From JBAZYK01 sp964582265 (GTDB taxonomy: Bacteria > Patescibacteriota > Gracilibacteria > UBA1369): a DNA stretch of 50,554 nucleotides. Every line of letters begins with the position of its first letter. Within the stretch, counting starts at the first letter, position 1. This document shows positions 1-8,197 of the stretch, in pieces. Made by a program: the position numbers and the translations under genes. The notes beneath the pieces were generated by a model that did not search any database, was not told where the DNA came from, and saw only the letters and a list, made by a program, of their open reading frames with translations. Where the stretch lies: positions 1-50,554 of the forward strand of contig CAZOQT010000005.1 in the NCBI GenBank assembly GCA_964582265.1. Reading direction: 5' to 3'.

Positions 1-918
1 GATGAAGACAAACCAATTATTCTTGAATCAATCACCTTCCCAGAACCAGTTATCCAGATTGCGATTGAGCCAAAAACTAAAGCGGATCAAGAAAAAATGG
101 GCATCGCTCTACAAAAACTTTCAGAAGAAGATCCAACCTTCCAGGTTAAATCTAACGAAGAAACCGGACAAACTCTTATTGCCGGTATGGGAGAACTTCA
201 CCTTGATATCATTGTTGATCGTATGCGCCGTGAATTTAAGGTTGAGGCTAACATCGGTCGTCCACAAGTAGCTTACCGTGAAACTATTCAAAAAGAAGTT
301 GAAGCAGAAGAGAAATACGTTAAGCAGTCAGGTGGTCGTGGTCAATATGGTCACGTTTTGATCCGTGTTATTCCAAATGAGCCAGGTAAAGGTTACGAAT
401 TCGTTAACAAGATCGTTGGTGGTAAAATTCCTCGTGAATTCATTCCAGCTGTAGATAAAGGTATTAAAGAAGCCCTAACACGTGGTATTTTGGCTGGATA
501 CCCAGTAGTAGACGTTAAAATTGAACTCTATGATGGTTCTTACCATGATGTGGATTCAAACGAACTTGCGTTTAAGATTGCCGGATCTCTCGCCTTCCAA
601 AAAGGTGCAAAATCAGCTTCCCCTGTTATTCTTGAGCCAATCATGAAAGTAGAAGTAACTTCTCCGGAAGAATTCTTTGGTGACGTTATGGGTAACTTAA
701 GCTCACGCCGTGGCCAAATTTACGAAACTTCTAACCGCGGTATGGCCAAGGTCATTCATGCTTACGTTCCACTTTCAGAAATGTTTGGTTACGCTACAGA
801 CCTACGCTCCATGACTCAGGGCCGCGCTGCTTACACTATGGAATTTGATCATTACGAAAAAGTTCCACAGAACGTAGCGGAAAAGATCATTGCCGAAAGA
901 ACCGCAGGAAAAGCCTAA
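1..918 (+). CDS. fusA: Elongation factor G, C-terminal part (partial)
   Basis: This is the C-terminal two fifths of EF-G, the GTPase that moves tRNA and mRNA through the ribosome after peptide transfer. The reading frame is open from base 1, so the 5' end lies outside the window. The part seen starts just before domain III (PEPVIQIAIEPKTKADQEKM is typical EF-G). It continues through domain IV, with the SGGRGQYGHV and YPVVDVKIELYDGSYHDVDS stretches, and domain V (LEPIMKVEV, RRGQI, PLSEMFGYATDLRSMTQGRA). A terminator follows the stop codon. EF-G is normally followed by tuf in the str operon, but here about 5.5 kb of other genes lie between them. Confidence 0.98.
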   Translation, partial: DEDKPIILESITFPEPVIQIAIEPKTKADQEKMGIALQKLSEEDPTFQVKSNEETGQTLIAGMGELHLDIIVDRMRREFKVEANIGRPQVAYRETIQKEVEAEEKYVKQSGGRGQYGHVLIRVIPNEPGKGYEFVNKIVGGKIPREFIPAVDKGIKEALTRGILAGYPVVDVKIELYDGSYHDVDSNELAFKIAGSLAFQKGAKSASPVILEPIMKVEVTSPEEFFGDVMGNLSSRRGQIYETSNRGMAKVIHAYVPLSEMFGYATDLRSMTQGRAAYTMEFDHYEKVPQNVAEKIIAERTAGKA

Positions 919-930
919 ATCACACCCACT

Positions 931-964
931 AAAAACTCCGGACCAACCCCCGGAGTTTTTTATT
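931..964 (+). terminator. Rho-independent terminator after fusA
   Basis: An 11-bp stem (AAAAACTCCGG / CCGGAGTTTTT) with an 8-nt loop runs directly into a T-rich tail. It starts 12 bases after the fusA stop and ends the str-type transcript before the inserted module. Confidence 0.9.
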
Positions 965-1031
965 TTCTTACACAAACTAAGACAAACCACATTTTAGCAT
1001 GATGGCAACTTAATCCGGTAATGAAATGAAA

Positions 1032-1057
1032 TTATTCCATTATAAAAACTGGAATAA
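1032..1057. promoter_or_regulatory. Inverted repeat upstream of small orphan gene
   Basis: TTATTCCA and TGGAATAA form an 8-bp inverted repeat with a 10-base AT-rich spacer, 24 bases before the start of the next gene. It could be an operator or a weak hairpin. Nothing in the sequence decides which. Confidence 0.3.
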
Positions 1058-1080
1058 AATTTTATTTAATTATCAAAATC

Positions 1081-1467
1081 ATGCCAGAAAAGATTCAAAC
1101 TGATGACACTCCTTCTTTACAGGAATTAATCCATAAGCGTCTTAACCCACAACCAGAAGTAGCGGATTCATCCAGCGCAAGACAAGTGGAAATTCTAAAA
1201 ATTATGCAAAGAATAATCGCTGCGCACCACGCCGCCATTGATGATGAACAGTACCAGGAAATTACCGCGGAAGATATAATTTGGATTAGCGATAATCAAA
1301 CAACAAAAGGCAAACCAACTCCACCACCTCTTCCTAAAAAACAGGCAATAAGCACACCTCCACCATCTGGCGTGCGTTTATCAAAAAACAGGCTGGAAAA
1401 TATCTCTTCAGGCAAATCCACCCCAGATAACGATTTTGAAACAGATTCAGATAGAGCTTCAGCATAA
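1081..1467 (+). CDS. Small hypothetical protein, largely disordered
   Basis: A 128-residue protein I do not recognise. The first 60 residues look helical and charged (PSLQELIHKRL, ILKIMQRIIAAHH). The rest is rich in Pro, Ser, Thr and Lys and looks disordered, including PTPPPLPKK, a proline-rich tract. There is no signal peptide, membrane segment or cysteine. It stands alone between the fusA terminator and the promoter of the carbamoyltransferase module, and no SD precedes the ATG. Codon use matches its neighbours, so it is probably a real gene, but no function can be assigned. Confidence 0.6.
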   Translation: MPEKIQTDDTPSLQELIHKRLNPQPEVADSSSARQVEILKIMQRIIAAHHAAIDDEQYQEITAEDIIWISDNQTTKGKPTPPPLPKKQAISTPPPSGVRLSKNRLENISSGKSTPDNDFETDSDRASA

Positions 1468-1494
1468 TACAATTTGAAAACGCACAAAAAAGAA

Positions 1495-1523
1495 TTGTCC
1501 TTCTTTTAAGATGTCTCTATAAT
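1495..1523 (+). promoter_or_regulatory. Promoter of the carbamoyltransferase module
   Basis: TTGTCC, a 17-base spacer and a perfect TATAAT lie 40 bases before the first gene of the module. This is the clearest consensus-like promoter in the first 6 kb. Confidence 0.65.
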
Positions 1524-1563
1524 TCCGTCGATCTTTATTGCTAGCTGAGTCAACTTTCGAATT

Positions 1564-1800
1564 ATGAAATTCCTAATCGCTCTCAAAAATTTCTGGATTA
1601 AAATCGGCGAAATTCTTGGAAACATTATTGGCCCAATTCTATTAGGCATCATCTATTTAATTATAATTGGCCCACTTTGGCTTATTTCAAAAATCGCCAA
1701 GAAAGACTTTTTAGCTGAACGCAGCAAGTCCGATTCTTATTGGAACAACGCCCATAAAGAAAATATCGACACACTTGAAGAATTACAATTACCATTTTAA
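1564..1800 (+). CDS. SxtJ-like small membrane protein
   Basis: A 78-residue protein with one or two hydrophobic segments (about residues 19-42), followed by a short conserved-looking cytoplasmic tail: PLWLISKIAKKDFL, then SDSYW. That tail resembles the C-terminus of the SxtJ family, small membrane proteins first named from saxitoxin clusters and commonly found beside NodU-type carbamoyltransferases in unrelated bacteria. It is shorter than most SxtJ proteins. It is the first gene after a strong promoter and ends 9 bases before the carbamoyltransferase start, so the two are surely co-transcribed. I infer a membrane-adaptor role; the biochemical role is unknown. Confidence 0.7.
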   Translation: MKFLIALKNFWIKIGEILGNIIGPILLGIIYLIIIGPLWLISKIAKKDFLAERSKSDSYWNNAHKENIDTLEELQLPF

Positions 1801-1809
1801 ATATTTAGT

Positions 1810-3612
1810 ATGTACGTTTTAGGGGTATCCTGTTTTTATCATGATGCTGCTGCCGCAATTTTAAAAGACGGAAAAATAATCGCCGCCAGCGAAGAAGAAA
1901 GATTCACACGCAAAAAGCACGACAACGGCTTTCCAACTAACGCTATTGAATTTTGTTTAAAAAAAGCCGGGATTACGGCCACAGATCTGGACAGCGTCAT
2001 CTTTTACGAGAAACCTTTTATAAAATTTGAACGCATTTTATACAACACAATCGCCACGTTTCCAAAGTCATTTTTCTGGTTTATTAAAGCTATTCCCGTG
2101 TGGCTCCAAAAAAAGTTATGGTTTAGTCATTTTCTAAAAAAAGAAATTGGCTACAACGGACCTGTTTATTATGGCGATCACCACATTAGCCACGCAGCCA
2201 GTTCACTTTATTCTTCTGACTTTAGCGAAGCCGCATATTTAACCGCAGACGGCGTTGGCGAATGGGTCACCACCAGCATGGGTTCTTTTAAAAATGGTGA
2301 AATCAAAGTCCTTAAAGAAATCAACTATCCTCATTCACTCGGACTGCTTTACAGCACTTTCACCGCATTCCTTGGATTTGAAGTTAACAATGGCGAATAC
2401 AAAGTAATGGGGCTCGCTTCTTATGGTAAGCCTGAATACAAAGACCTTATCTATAAGCACTTAATTGATGTAAAAGAAGACGGCAGCATTAAATTGAATT
2501 TGGATTATTTTGGCTTTCACTACTCATTTGTAAGCTACAATAAAAAATTCGCCGAACTTTTTGGCGAAACCATTCCTCCGGAAAAAGAGTTTACACAAAA
2601 GGCCGCTAACATCGCAGCCAGCATTCAAAAAGTGACCGAAGAAATCGTCATCAAACAGGCTAATCATCTTTGGAATTTAGCGCCATCAGATAACCTATGC
2701 CTGGCGGGAGGAGTAGCACTGAACTGTGTTGCGAATGCAGAAATTTTAAAACATACCAAATTTAAAAATCTTTATGTACAGCCCGCCGCGGGTGATGCCG
2801 GCGGAGCAGTTGGAGCGGCTTACTTTTTTTGGCAACGCCATTTGGCAAATTTGGCCAAACAAGGCAAACCTATGCCAGCTTACAAACCACAAGACATCTG
2901 GGAAAACGCCTATTACGGCTCAGACGGCAGTGATTACAAAGGCCAACAAATCGACCAATTTCTAAAAGAAAACGAACTTAAATTCACCAAATATCAAACC
3001 CAAAAAGAGCTCACCGAAGCCGTCGCCCAGCTTGTGGCTAAAAACAAAGTCATTGGCTGGTTCCAAGGGCGCCAGGAATTTGGACCAAGAGCGCTGGGAC
3101 ACCGCAGTATTATAGGCAACCCAGCGTGCATAGACATGCAAGAAATTCTGAACCTTAAAATTAAACACCGCGAAAAGTTCCGTCCGTTTGCGCCTTCTGT
3201 ACTGCATGAATCGGCTCGCAAATATTTTGAACTTGGCAATAACGACAGCCCATTCATGCTGCTTATTGCCCCTGTTAAAGAGCAATATCGCGCTAACCTT
3301 CCTGCCATTACCCACGTGGATGGCTCTGCTCGTCTGCAAACTGTAACGCAAAATGCCAATCCCCTTTATCACGCCCTAATTAAACGTGTAGGAGAACTAA
3401 CCGGTTTTGATGTAATCATTAATACTTCTTTTAATATTCGTGGCGAACCGATCGTGCGCACGCCAAAAGAAGCTTTTAACTGCTTTGCCACAACCGATAT
3501 GGACGTTTTGGTTTTAGAAAATTATGTTTTGCACAAAGAAGACCTTGATCAAAGCAAAATCGTAAAAGTCGATCCTAAAAAAATTAAAGAAAAAGGCGTG
3601 GAAATAATTTAG
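1810..3612 (+). CDS. NodU/TobZ-family carbamoyltransferase
   Basis: A full-length (600 aa) O-carbamoyltransferase of the NodU/CmcH/TobZ family, which moves a carbamoyl group from carbamoyl phosphate via carbamoyl-AMP to a hydroxyl of a sugar or other acceptor. The N-terminal Kae1-like domain begins MYVLGVSCFYHDAAAA. It has the HHISHAASS metal and substrate motif near residue 125 and the LTADGVGEW nucleotide-binding strand. The C-terminal domain carries GRQEFGPRALGHRSI, INTSFN and GEPIV, the YrdC-like family signature. All key motifs look intact. It sits second in a five-gene module with SxtJ-like, SGNH and DUF5989 partners, which points to modification of a surface glycan or lipid. The acceptor cannot be read from sequence. 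Confidence 0.93.
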   Translation: MYVLGVSCFYHDAAAAILKDGKIIAASEEERFTRKKHDNGFPTNAIEFCLKKAGITATDLDSVIFYEKPFIKFERILYNTIATFPKSFFWFIKAIPVWLQKKLWFSHFLKKEIGYNGPVYYGDHHISHAASSLYSSDFSEAAYLTADGVGEWVTTSMGSFKNGEIKVLKEINYPHSLGLLYSTFTAFLGFEVNNGEYKVMGLASYGKPEYKDLIYKHLIDVKEDGSIKLNLDYFGFHYSFVSYNKKFAELFGETIPPEKEFTQKAANIAASIQKVTEEIVIKQANHLWNLAPSDNLCLAGGVALNCVANAEILKHTKFKNLYVQPAAGDAGGAVGAAYFFWQRHLANLAKQGKPMPAYKPQDIWENAYYGSDGSDYKGQQIDQFLKENELKFTKYQTQKELTEAVAQLVAKNKVIGWFQGRQEFGPRALGHRSIIGNPACIDMQEILNLKIKHREKFRPFAPSVLHESARKYFELGNNDSPFMLLIAPVKEQYRANLPAITHVDGSARLQTVTQNANPLYHALIKRVGELTGFDVIINTSFNIRGEPIVRTPKEAFNCFATTDMDVLVLENYVLHKEDLDQSKIVKVDPKKIKEKGVEII

Positions 3613-3622
3613 CCAAAACTGG

Positions 3623-4747
3623 ATGAAAACAAAGCTTAAAACCATCATCAAAATCATACTCATCAACATTCTGATTTTGTTTGTCGGAATTTTTTTGATT
3701 TTTTTGAGCTACGAAATTTATCTGCGAAATAAATTAAGCGATCCAAATCAAATCAAAACTGTTATAGATCAACCAATTTATGTTAGCGATCTAGATTTAG
3801 GCTGGTTTCATAAAACCAATTTTGATTTTGATTATTTTGGAGGAAAATCACATTTAAATATTTTTGGCCAACGTAGCGCAGATAATCCAAAAGCCAAAAA
3901 TCGCATCCTTATGCTGGGAGATTCTTTTACTTTTGGTATGAATGTGGCTCAAAATCAAACTATGTCTGCTATTCTTGAAAGCCAGCTCAATCAACAACCA
4001 AACTCCAAAAATGCAGATTGGGACGTACAAAATGCAGGAGTTATTGGCTACTCCATCCGTCAGGAACTAATTTATTTAAAAAGAGAATTTAACAAACTTA
4101 AACCGCAAATTGTAGTTTTAAATGTTTTTGTTGGTAACGATCTAACAGAACAAAGACGCAGTACCGTAACCAGAGACGCACAGGGCTATCCCATTAAAAT
4201 TGAAGATAAAGAAGTGCTGGTTCGTGATGGCATTCTTTCTTCACGAACACCACTCCCCTTTAATAGCCTGGCAATTGCCGATTTAATGCAGCGCTACAAA
4301 ACTTACATGATGAACAAAAACGCTTATCCCGGCTATATTTGGGCGGTTTTTTTGGATAAAGACAATCCACATTACCCATCAGACATGGAAGCGCTATGGC
4401 AAGAATATGAGCAGGATCTTGTCCACATGCAAAAATTTCTCACAGAAAAAAACGTAAAATTTTTGGTAAACATTATTCCCATGGATGTGCAGGTAGATAA
4501 ATCATATTGGACCAAATATCCAAATCGGGTTTTTGGCGATAAAGAATTTGCGCTTGATCTTCCACAAAAACACTTTGAAGAAATTTGCAGCAAAAATAAA
4601 CTAAATTGCCTGGATTTACTTCCAATTCTTCGTAAGAATACGGCACAACAACTCTATTTTATAGCGGCTGACCCACATTTTGACGTTGCTGGAAACAAGG
4701 TTGCAGCCGAAAACATTTATCAACAACTTTTAAATTTCATAAATTAA
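3623..4747 (+). CDS. Membrane-anchored SGNH/GDSL-type protein
   Basis: A 374-residue protein with an N-terminal membrane anchor (about residues 7-30) and an extracytoplasmic SGNH-hydrolase-like domain. The nucleophile block is MLGDSFTFGMN near residue 95. An oxyanion Asn is likely in FVGNDLTEQ, and the C-terminal Asp-x-His pair is DPHFDVAGNKVAAE. All expected catalytic positions are present, so it is probably an active esterase or acyltransferase acting on a surface glycan. It starts 10 bases after the carbamoyltransferase stop. A second SGNH gene lies 190 bases downstream. Confidence 0.85.
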   Translation: MKTKLKTIIKIILINILILFVGIFLIFLSYEIYLRNKLSDPNQIKTVIDQPIYVSDLDLGWFHKTNFDFDYFGGKSHLNIFGQRSADNPKAKNRILMLGDSFTFGMNVAQNQTMSAILESQLNQQPNSKNADWDVQNAGVIGYSIRQELIYLKREFNKLKPQIVVLNVFVGNDLTEQRRSTVTRDAQGYPIKIEDKEVLVRDGILSSRTPLPFNSLAIADLMQRYKTYMMNKNAYPGYIWAVFLDKDNPHYPSDMEALWQEYEQDLVHMQKFLTEKNVKFLVNIIPMDVQVDKSYWTKYPNRVFGDKEFALDLPQKHFEEICSKNKLNCLDLLPILRKNTAQQLYFIAADPHFDVAGNKVAAENIYQQLLNFIN

Positions 4748-4751
4748 CACT

Positions 4752-4910
4752 ATGAGTCGTTTAAAAAACATTAAGCATCTATTCCAGTTTTTAATGAAGA
4801 GAAAAAGACTTTGGCTTCTACCAATTCTGATTATTCTAGCTTTACTTGGAATTCTGATCATCTTTACCCAGGGCACAGTGTTAGCACCATTTGTTTATAC
4901 TTTATTCTAA
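4752..4910 (+). CDS. DUF5989 family small membrane protein
   Basis: A 52-residue ORF starting 4 bases after the SGNH stop. It has a basic amphipathic N-terminus (HLFQFLMKRKRLWLLP), one transmembrane helix rich in Ile and Leu, and the ending TQGTVLAPFVYTLF. The pattern FL-x-RK-x-WWLLP, a TM helix, then Q-G-S/T-x-x-A-P-F-x-Y-T-L-F is that of the DUF5989 family, short proteins that travel with carbamoyltransferase and SxtJ genes. It is easily missed because of its size. Function is unknown; a membrane partner for the carbamoyltransferase or SGNH proteins is an inference from gene association. Confidence 0.85.
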   Translation: MSRLKNIKHLFQFLMKRKRLWLLPILIILALLGILIIFTQGTVLAPFVYTLF

Positions 4911-4938
4911 AACTTTCTTTAAGCCTGCAAAAAAAAAC

Positions 4939-6249
4939 ATGAAAAAAAAGCCAGAAATCCTAAATATCATCTTGATTGCCACATTTGCTGCCGCACTTTT
5001 TTGGTATTTTTATAAACAGGTATTAGGTGGCGACTACTGGAATTGGCTGATTTTTTCTTTTTATTTAATTCTGTTCGCAGCCTTAATTTTTTCCATCATT
5101 TCCAAGAAAAAAATTGACGGCCTAATAATTTCGATCATCGCAACATGTGTCACTATTATCGCAGTAGATATTCTGATCGTTGCTTTAAAATTCGATCCAT
5201 TCGAAATCAAAATTCGCAAAACAACCGTCCCACAGCTGGGCGTAATTAATGTCCCTAAATTTCACGATACAGTCGATTTCTCTGCTCAAAAAAATGGCGA
5301 TCTTTTGGATATTTATAAAGTAAACCCCAAAAGTCTGCCCGAATTAAACACAAATGAAAGTTATACTTTTAGCTACAATATAGACAAACTCGGCTTTAGG
5401 AATCAGGATGACCGCCAAATTAAAGATGCTCAAATTCTAACAATCGGTGATTCATACACTATCGCTTCCAGCTTACCACTGGATAAAGGTTGGCCGTACC
5501 TGATAGAAAATTTAACGCAAAAAAAAGTATATTCAGCCGCAACCAACCAAATCGTCCCCATAAATTACTTAAGATCTCTTGAGTATTTTGCTCCGCAGCT
5601 CGCCCCAAACACAACCATCTTAATTGGCTTTTTTGAAGGCAACGACTTTGTTGATCTGGACTTTACGCTCCCCCAAAACACACAAAAAAACCTGGCGAAT
5701 TTATTAAGGTATGTGTGGATTAATCGCAACAGCGTAGTCAAGAATCTGGATTCAATCGAAATCCCTCAATTTAAAGTTGGTGACACATCCTGGCCAATTT
5801 TATTTTACAAAGCTTATGTTGATCAGCTTCTGATGGACGAAAACACCTTCACGCAAAGACCACAATTAAAAGAACTAGCCCAAATCCTTGGCAAGATGAA
5901 GGAGATTTGCAATACATATCAACATAACTGCGCAGTTGTATATTTTCCCGACAAGTTTCATGTTTATTTTCCAATTATAAAGAACCAATTTAATTACCAA
6001 AAATACTTCGCACAAATTTTAGGAAGCAGCAGCGATATTTCAACAAATCTTGCAGAGAAAACCATATCTGTACAAGAAAAAACCTTCAAGAAAATGGTGG
6101 AAGCAGCTGGATTAAAATTCATTTCCTTAACTTCCGCCCTCACACAAAAAGCCGCAGACAGCCTACTGTATTGGCCATACGACAGCCACTTAAATGGTCT
6201 TGGAAATCAAACCTCGGCAGAAGAAATTATCAAAGAATTAGAACTCTAA
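4939..6249 (+). CDS. Multi-pass membrane protein with SGNH-like domain
   Basis: A 436-residue protein from the ATG at 4939. A TTG at 4891 would overlap the DUF5989 gene and add a less hydrophobic tail, so I prefer the ATG. Three transmembrane helices (about residues 5-24, 32-52 and 58-80) are followed by an extracytoplasmic domain with TIGDSYTIASS as the nucleophile block, GFFEGNDFVDLD as the likely oxyanion Asn, and YDSHLNGLGN as the C-terminal Asp-x-His. It is a second, divergent SGNH protein of the module and closes the operon. It may act as an acyl- or sugar-modifying hydrolase or transferase; the acceptor is unknown. Confidence 0.8.
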   Translation: MKKKPEILNIILIATFAAALFWYFYKQVLGGDYWNWLIFSFYLILFAALIFSIISKKKIDGLIISIIATCVTIIAVDILIVALKFDPFEIKIRKTTVPQLGVINVPKFHDTVDFSAQKNGDLLDIYKVNPKSLPELNTNESYTFSYNIDKLGFRNQDDRQIKDAQILTIGDSYTIASSLPLDKGWPYLIENLTQKKVYSAATNQIVPINYLRSLEYFAPQLAPNTTILIGFFEGNDFVDLDFTLPQNTQKNLANLLRYVWINRNSVVKNLDSIEIPQFKVGDTSWPILFYKAYVDQLLMDENTFTQRPQLKELAQILGKMKEICNTYQHNCAVVYFPDKFHVYFPIIKNQFNYQKYFAQILGSSSDISTNLAEKTISVQEKTFKKMVEAAGLKFISLTSALTQKAADSLLYWPYDSHLNGLGNQTSAEEIIKELEL

Positions 6250-6279
6250 CGTAACCCCCAAAGGCAAGCAAAAATTCTC

Positions 6280-6308
6280 TTGCATTACAGTTTTTTTTCC
6301 GATAATAT
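6280..6308 (+). promoter_or_regulatory. tuf: Promoter of tuf and the ribosomal cluster
   Basis: TTGCAT, a 17-base spacer and TAATAT lie 100 bases before tuf. The same CTTGCATT -35 context recurs upstream of infA (20476), which suggests a shared promoter type for translation genes. Confidence 0.55.
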
Positions 6309-6408
6309 CCTTTCGCTACGCACGAAGCAAAGCGTGGCGCGCATTGAAATTTGCGCAGAAATAAGCCAAAATTCACAAATTATTTTAATAACTTTTTAAT
6401 TCTTAAAT

Positions 6409-7593
6409 ATGGCAGACGTATTCCAAAGAACGAAACCACACGTAAATGTGGGAACCATCGGCCACGTAGACCATGGTAAAACAACCTTAACAGCAGCAAT
6501 TACTATGTATTGCGCTCAAAAAGGTATGGCAAAGGCTCGTAGGTATGATGAAATTGATAACGCTCCAGAAGAAAAGGCGCGTGGTATTACAATTGCTACT
6601 TCTCACCAGGAATACGAAACTGACAAACGTCACTATGCTCACGTTGACTGTCCAGGGCATGCCGATTACGTTAAGAACATGATTACTGGTGCCGCTCAGA
6701 TGGATGGCGCTATCCTTGTATGTTCAGCTGCAGATGGTCCGATGCCACAAACTCGTGAACACATTCTTTTGGCTAAGCAGGTGAATGTTCCATACATTGT
6801 AGTATTCATGAACAAGATGGACATGGCTGATCCAGAAATTGCAGAACTTTCTGAAATGGAAGTTCGTGAACTTCTTAAGAAGTACGGCTTTGATGGAGAC
6901 AAAACTCCATTTATTAAAGGCTCTGCTCTTAAGGCTATGGAAAACCCAACTGATCCAGAAGCTACAAAGTGCATCCAGGATCTTCTTGACGCTTTGGATA
7001 GCTACATCCCAGAACCAAAACGTGACTTGGACAAGCCACTTTTGATGCCAGTTGAAGATGTATTCTCAATTAAAGGACGTGGTACAGTAGCTACAGGCCG
7101 TATTGAAGCAGGTATTGTTAAGATCAATGATGAAGTTGAAATTGTTGGTATCGTTCCAACACGCAAGGTAGTTGTAACTGGTGTTGAAATGTTCAAGAAA
7201 TTACTCGATCAAGGTCAAGCTGGTGATAACGTAGGATTACTTCTCCGTGGTATTGAACGCGAAGAAATCGTTCGTGGTCAGGTAATCTGTAAACCAGGTT
7301 CAATCAAACCTCATACTAAATTTGAAGGTGAAGTATATATTTTGACTAAAGAAGAAGGTGGACGTCATACTCCATTCTTCAAGGGTTACAAACCTCAGTT
7401 CTATGTTCGTACAACAGACGTAACTGGTGCTGTAGAACTTCCAGCTGGTGTTGAAATGGTTATGCCAGGTGATAACATCAAGATGGTTGTTACACTTGGA
7501 GCTCCAGTAGCTCTTGATGCAGGAACTCGCTTTGCTATCCGCGAAGGCGGACGCACAGTAGGTTCAGGAGTAGTTACTAAGATCGTTGAGTAA
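6409..7593 (+). CDS. tuf: Elongation factor Tu
   Basis: EF-Tu, the GTPase that delivers aminoacyl-tRNA to the ribosome. It has the normal full length of 394 residues. Domain 1 carries the P-loop GHVDHGKTTL, switch I RGITIATSHQEY, DCPGHADYVKNM and the guanine-specificity motif NKMD. Domains 2 and 3 follow, with RGTVATGRIEAG, GLLLRGIEREEIVRGQV and GGRTVGSGVVTKI at the end. The RGITIA segment has Ala where most bacteria have Asn. It has its own promoter, separate from fusA, and is followed by a strong stem-loop and then rpsJ. The ATG has no SD upstream. Confidence 0.99.
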   Translation: MADVFQRTKPHVNVGTIGHVDHGKTTLTAAITMYCAQKGMAKARRYDEIDNAPEEKARGITIATSHQEYETDKRHYAHVDCPGHADYVKNMITGAAQMDGAILVCSAADGPMPQTREHILLAKQVNVPYIVVFMNKMDMADPEIAELSEMEVRELLKKYGFDGDKTPFIKGSALKAMENPTDPEATKCIQDLLDALDSYIPEPKRDLDKPLLMPVEDVFSIKGRGTVATGRIEAGIVKINDEVEIVGIVPTRKVVVTGVEMFKKLLDQGQAGDNVGLLLRGIEREEIVRGQVICKPGSIKPHTKFEGEVYILTKEEGGRHTPFFKGYKPQFYVRTTDVTGAVELPAGVEMVMPGDNIKMVVTLGAPVALDAGTRFAIREGGRTVGSGVVTKIVE

Positions 7594-7615
7594 TTCTCTA
7601 CAAACTTAAATGAAT

Positions 7616-7651
7616 ATTTTAGGCTCAGCGCATCGCGACTGGGCCTAAAAT
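7616..7651. promoter_or_regulatory. 13-bp stem-loop between tuf and rpsJ
   Basis: ATTTTAGGCTCAG pairs with CTGGGCCTAAAAT (one G-U pair) around a 10-base loop. There is no T-run after it on the plus strand, so it is more likely a processing site, mRNA stabiliser or attenuator than a full terminator. Confidence 0.6.
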
Positions 7652-7694
7652 AACTCTCACAGAAATCCCCAAATATTATTAATTCTTTGACAAC

Positions 7695-8018
7695 ATGGCT
7701 AGTAAACAGAAAATCAGAATCAAGATTCAAGCATATGATCACAAGGTAATCGATGACTCCTCAAAACTAATCATCGAAACAGCTGAACGCACTGGTGCAA
7801 TCGTTGCGGGTCCAATCCCACTTCCAACTAAAATTGAGAAGTTTACAGTAAATCGCTCCACTTTCGTTCACAAGAATGCTCGTGATCAGTTCGAAATGAG
7901 AACTCACAAGAGATTGATCGATATTACAGAAAGCACACCAAAGACAATTGATTCGTTAACAAACCTCAGTTTACCAGCCGGAGTTGATATTGAAATTAAA
8001 ATGTTGACAAGCGACTAA
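7695..8018 (+). CDS. rpsJ: 30S ribosomal protein S10
   Basis: S10 (uS10), a 30S head protein that also serves in NusB/boxA antitermination. At 107 residues it is the usual length. It opens KIRIKIQAYDHKVIDDS, typical of S10, and has GPIPLPTKIEKFTVNRS and FEMRTHKRLIDI, the loop and beta-strand signatures of the family. It is the first gene of the S10 cluster. No SD precedes the ATG. Its antitermination role is of interest because a boxA-like site occurs at 35399. Confidence 0.98.
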   Translation: MASKQKIRIKIQAYDHKVIDDSSKLIIETAERTGAIVAGPIPLPTKIEKFTVNRSTFVHKNARDQFEMRTHKRLIDITESTPKTIDSLTNLSLPAGVDIEIKMLTSD

Positions 8019-8059
8019 AAGAACGCTAAAACTATTACGCCCCTCGCACGGGAACAAAA

Positions 8060-8164
8060 GTGGAGTGCGAACAAGAAAATACATCAAAACAAGGATATGT
8101 TATATCGGAGAACGGCAGTTCATCCAAGATGAACCAGGAATTTATTCCTAAGCCTACACTCCAC
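8060..8164 (+). ncRNA. Structured mRNA leader of rplC
   Basis: A closing stem GTGGAGTG (8060-8067) / CACTCCAC (8157-8164) encloses two perfect hairpins, GTTCAT/ATGAAC (8118-8134) and AGGAAT/ATTCCT (8136-8149). A further GC hairpin (CTCGC-CAAA-GCGGG) follows at about 8165. This sits in the 179-base gap before rplC, the longest intergenic gap between tuf and secY. It resembles an autoregulatory r-protein leader in position, but the S10 leader of gamma-proteobacteria lies before rpsJ, so this would be a different one. The ligand is unknown. Confidence 0.5.
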
Positions 8165-8197
8165 CCTCGCCAAAGCGGGGATAACCTCTAAACTACT

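Noticed and set aside
4891..4938. TTG start for the second SGNH gene
   Set aside because: Overlaps the DUF5989 gene end and adds a soluble stretch before the first membrane helix. The ATG at 4939 is more natural.
7616..7651. Stem-loop after tuf as a terminator
   Set aside because: No T-run follows on the plus strand, and rpsJ has no separate clear promoter, so full termination here is unlikely.
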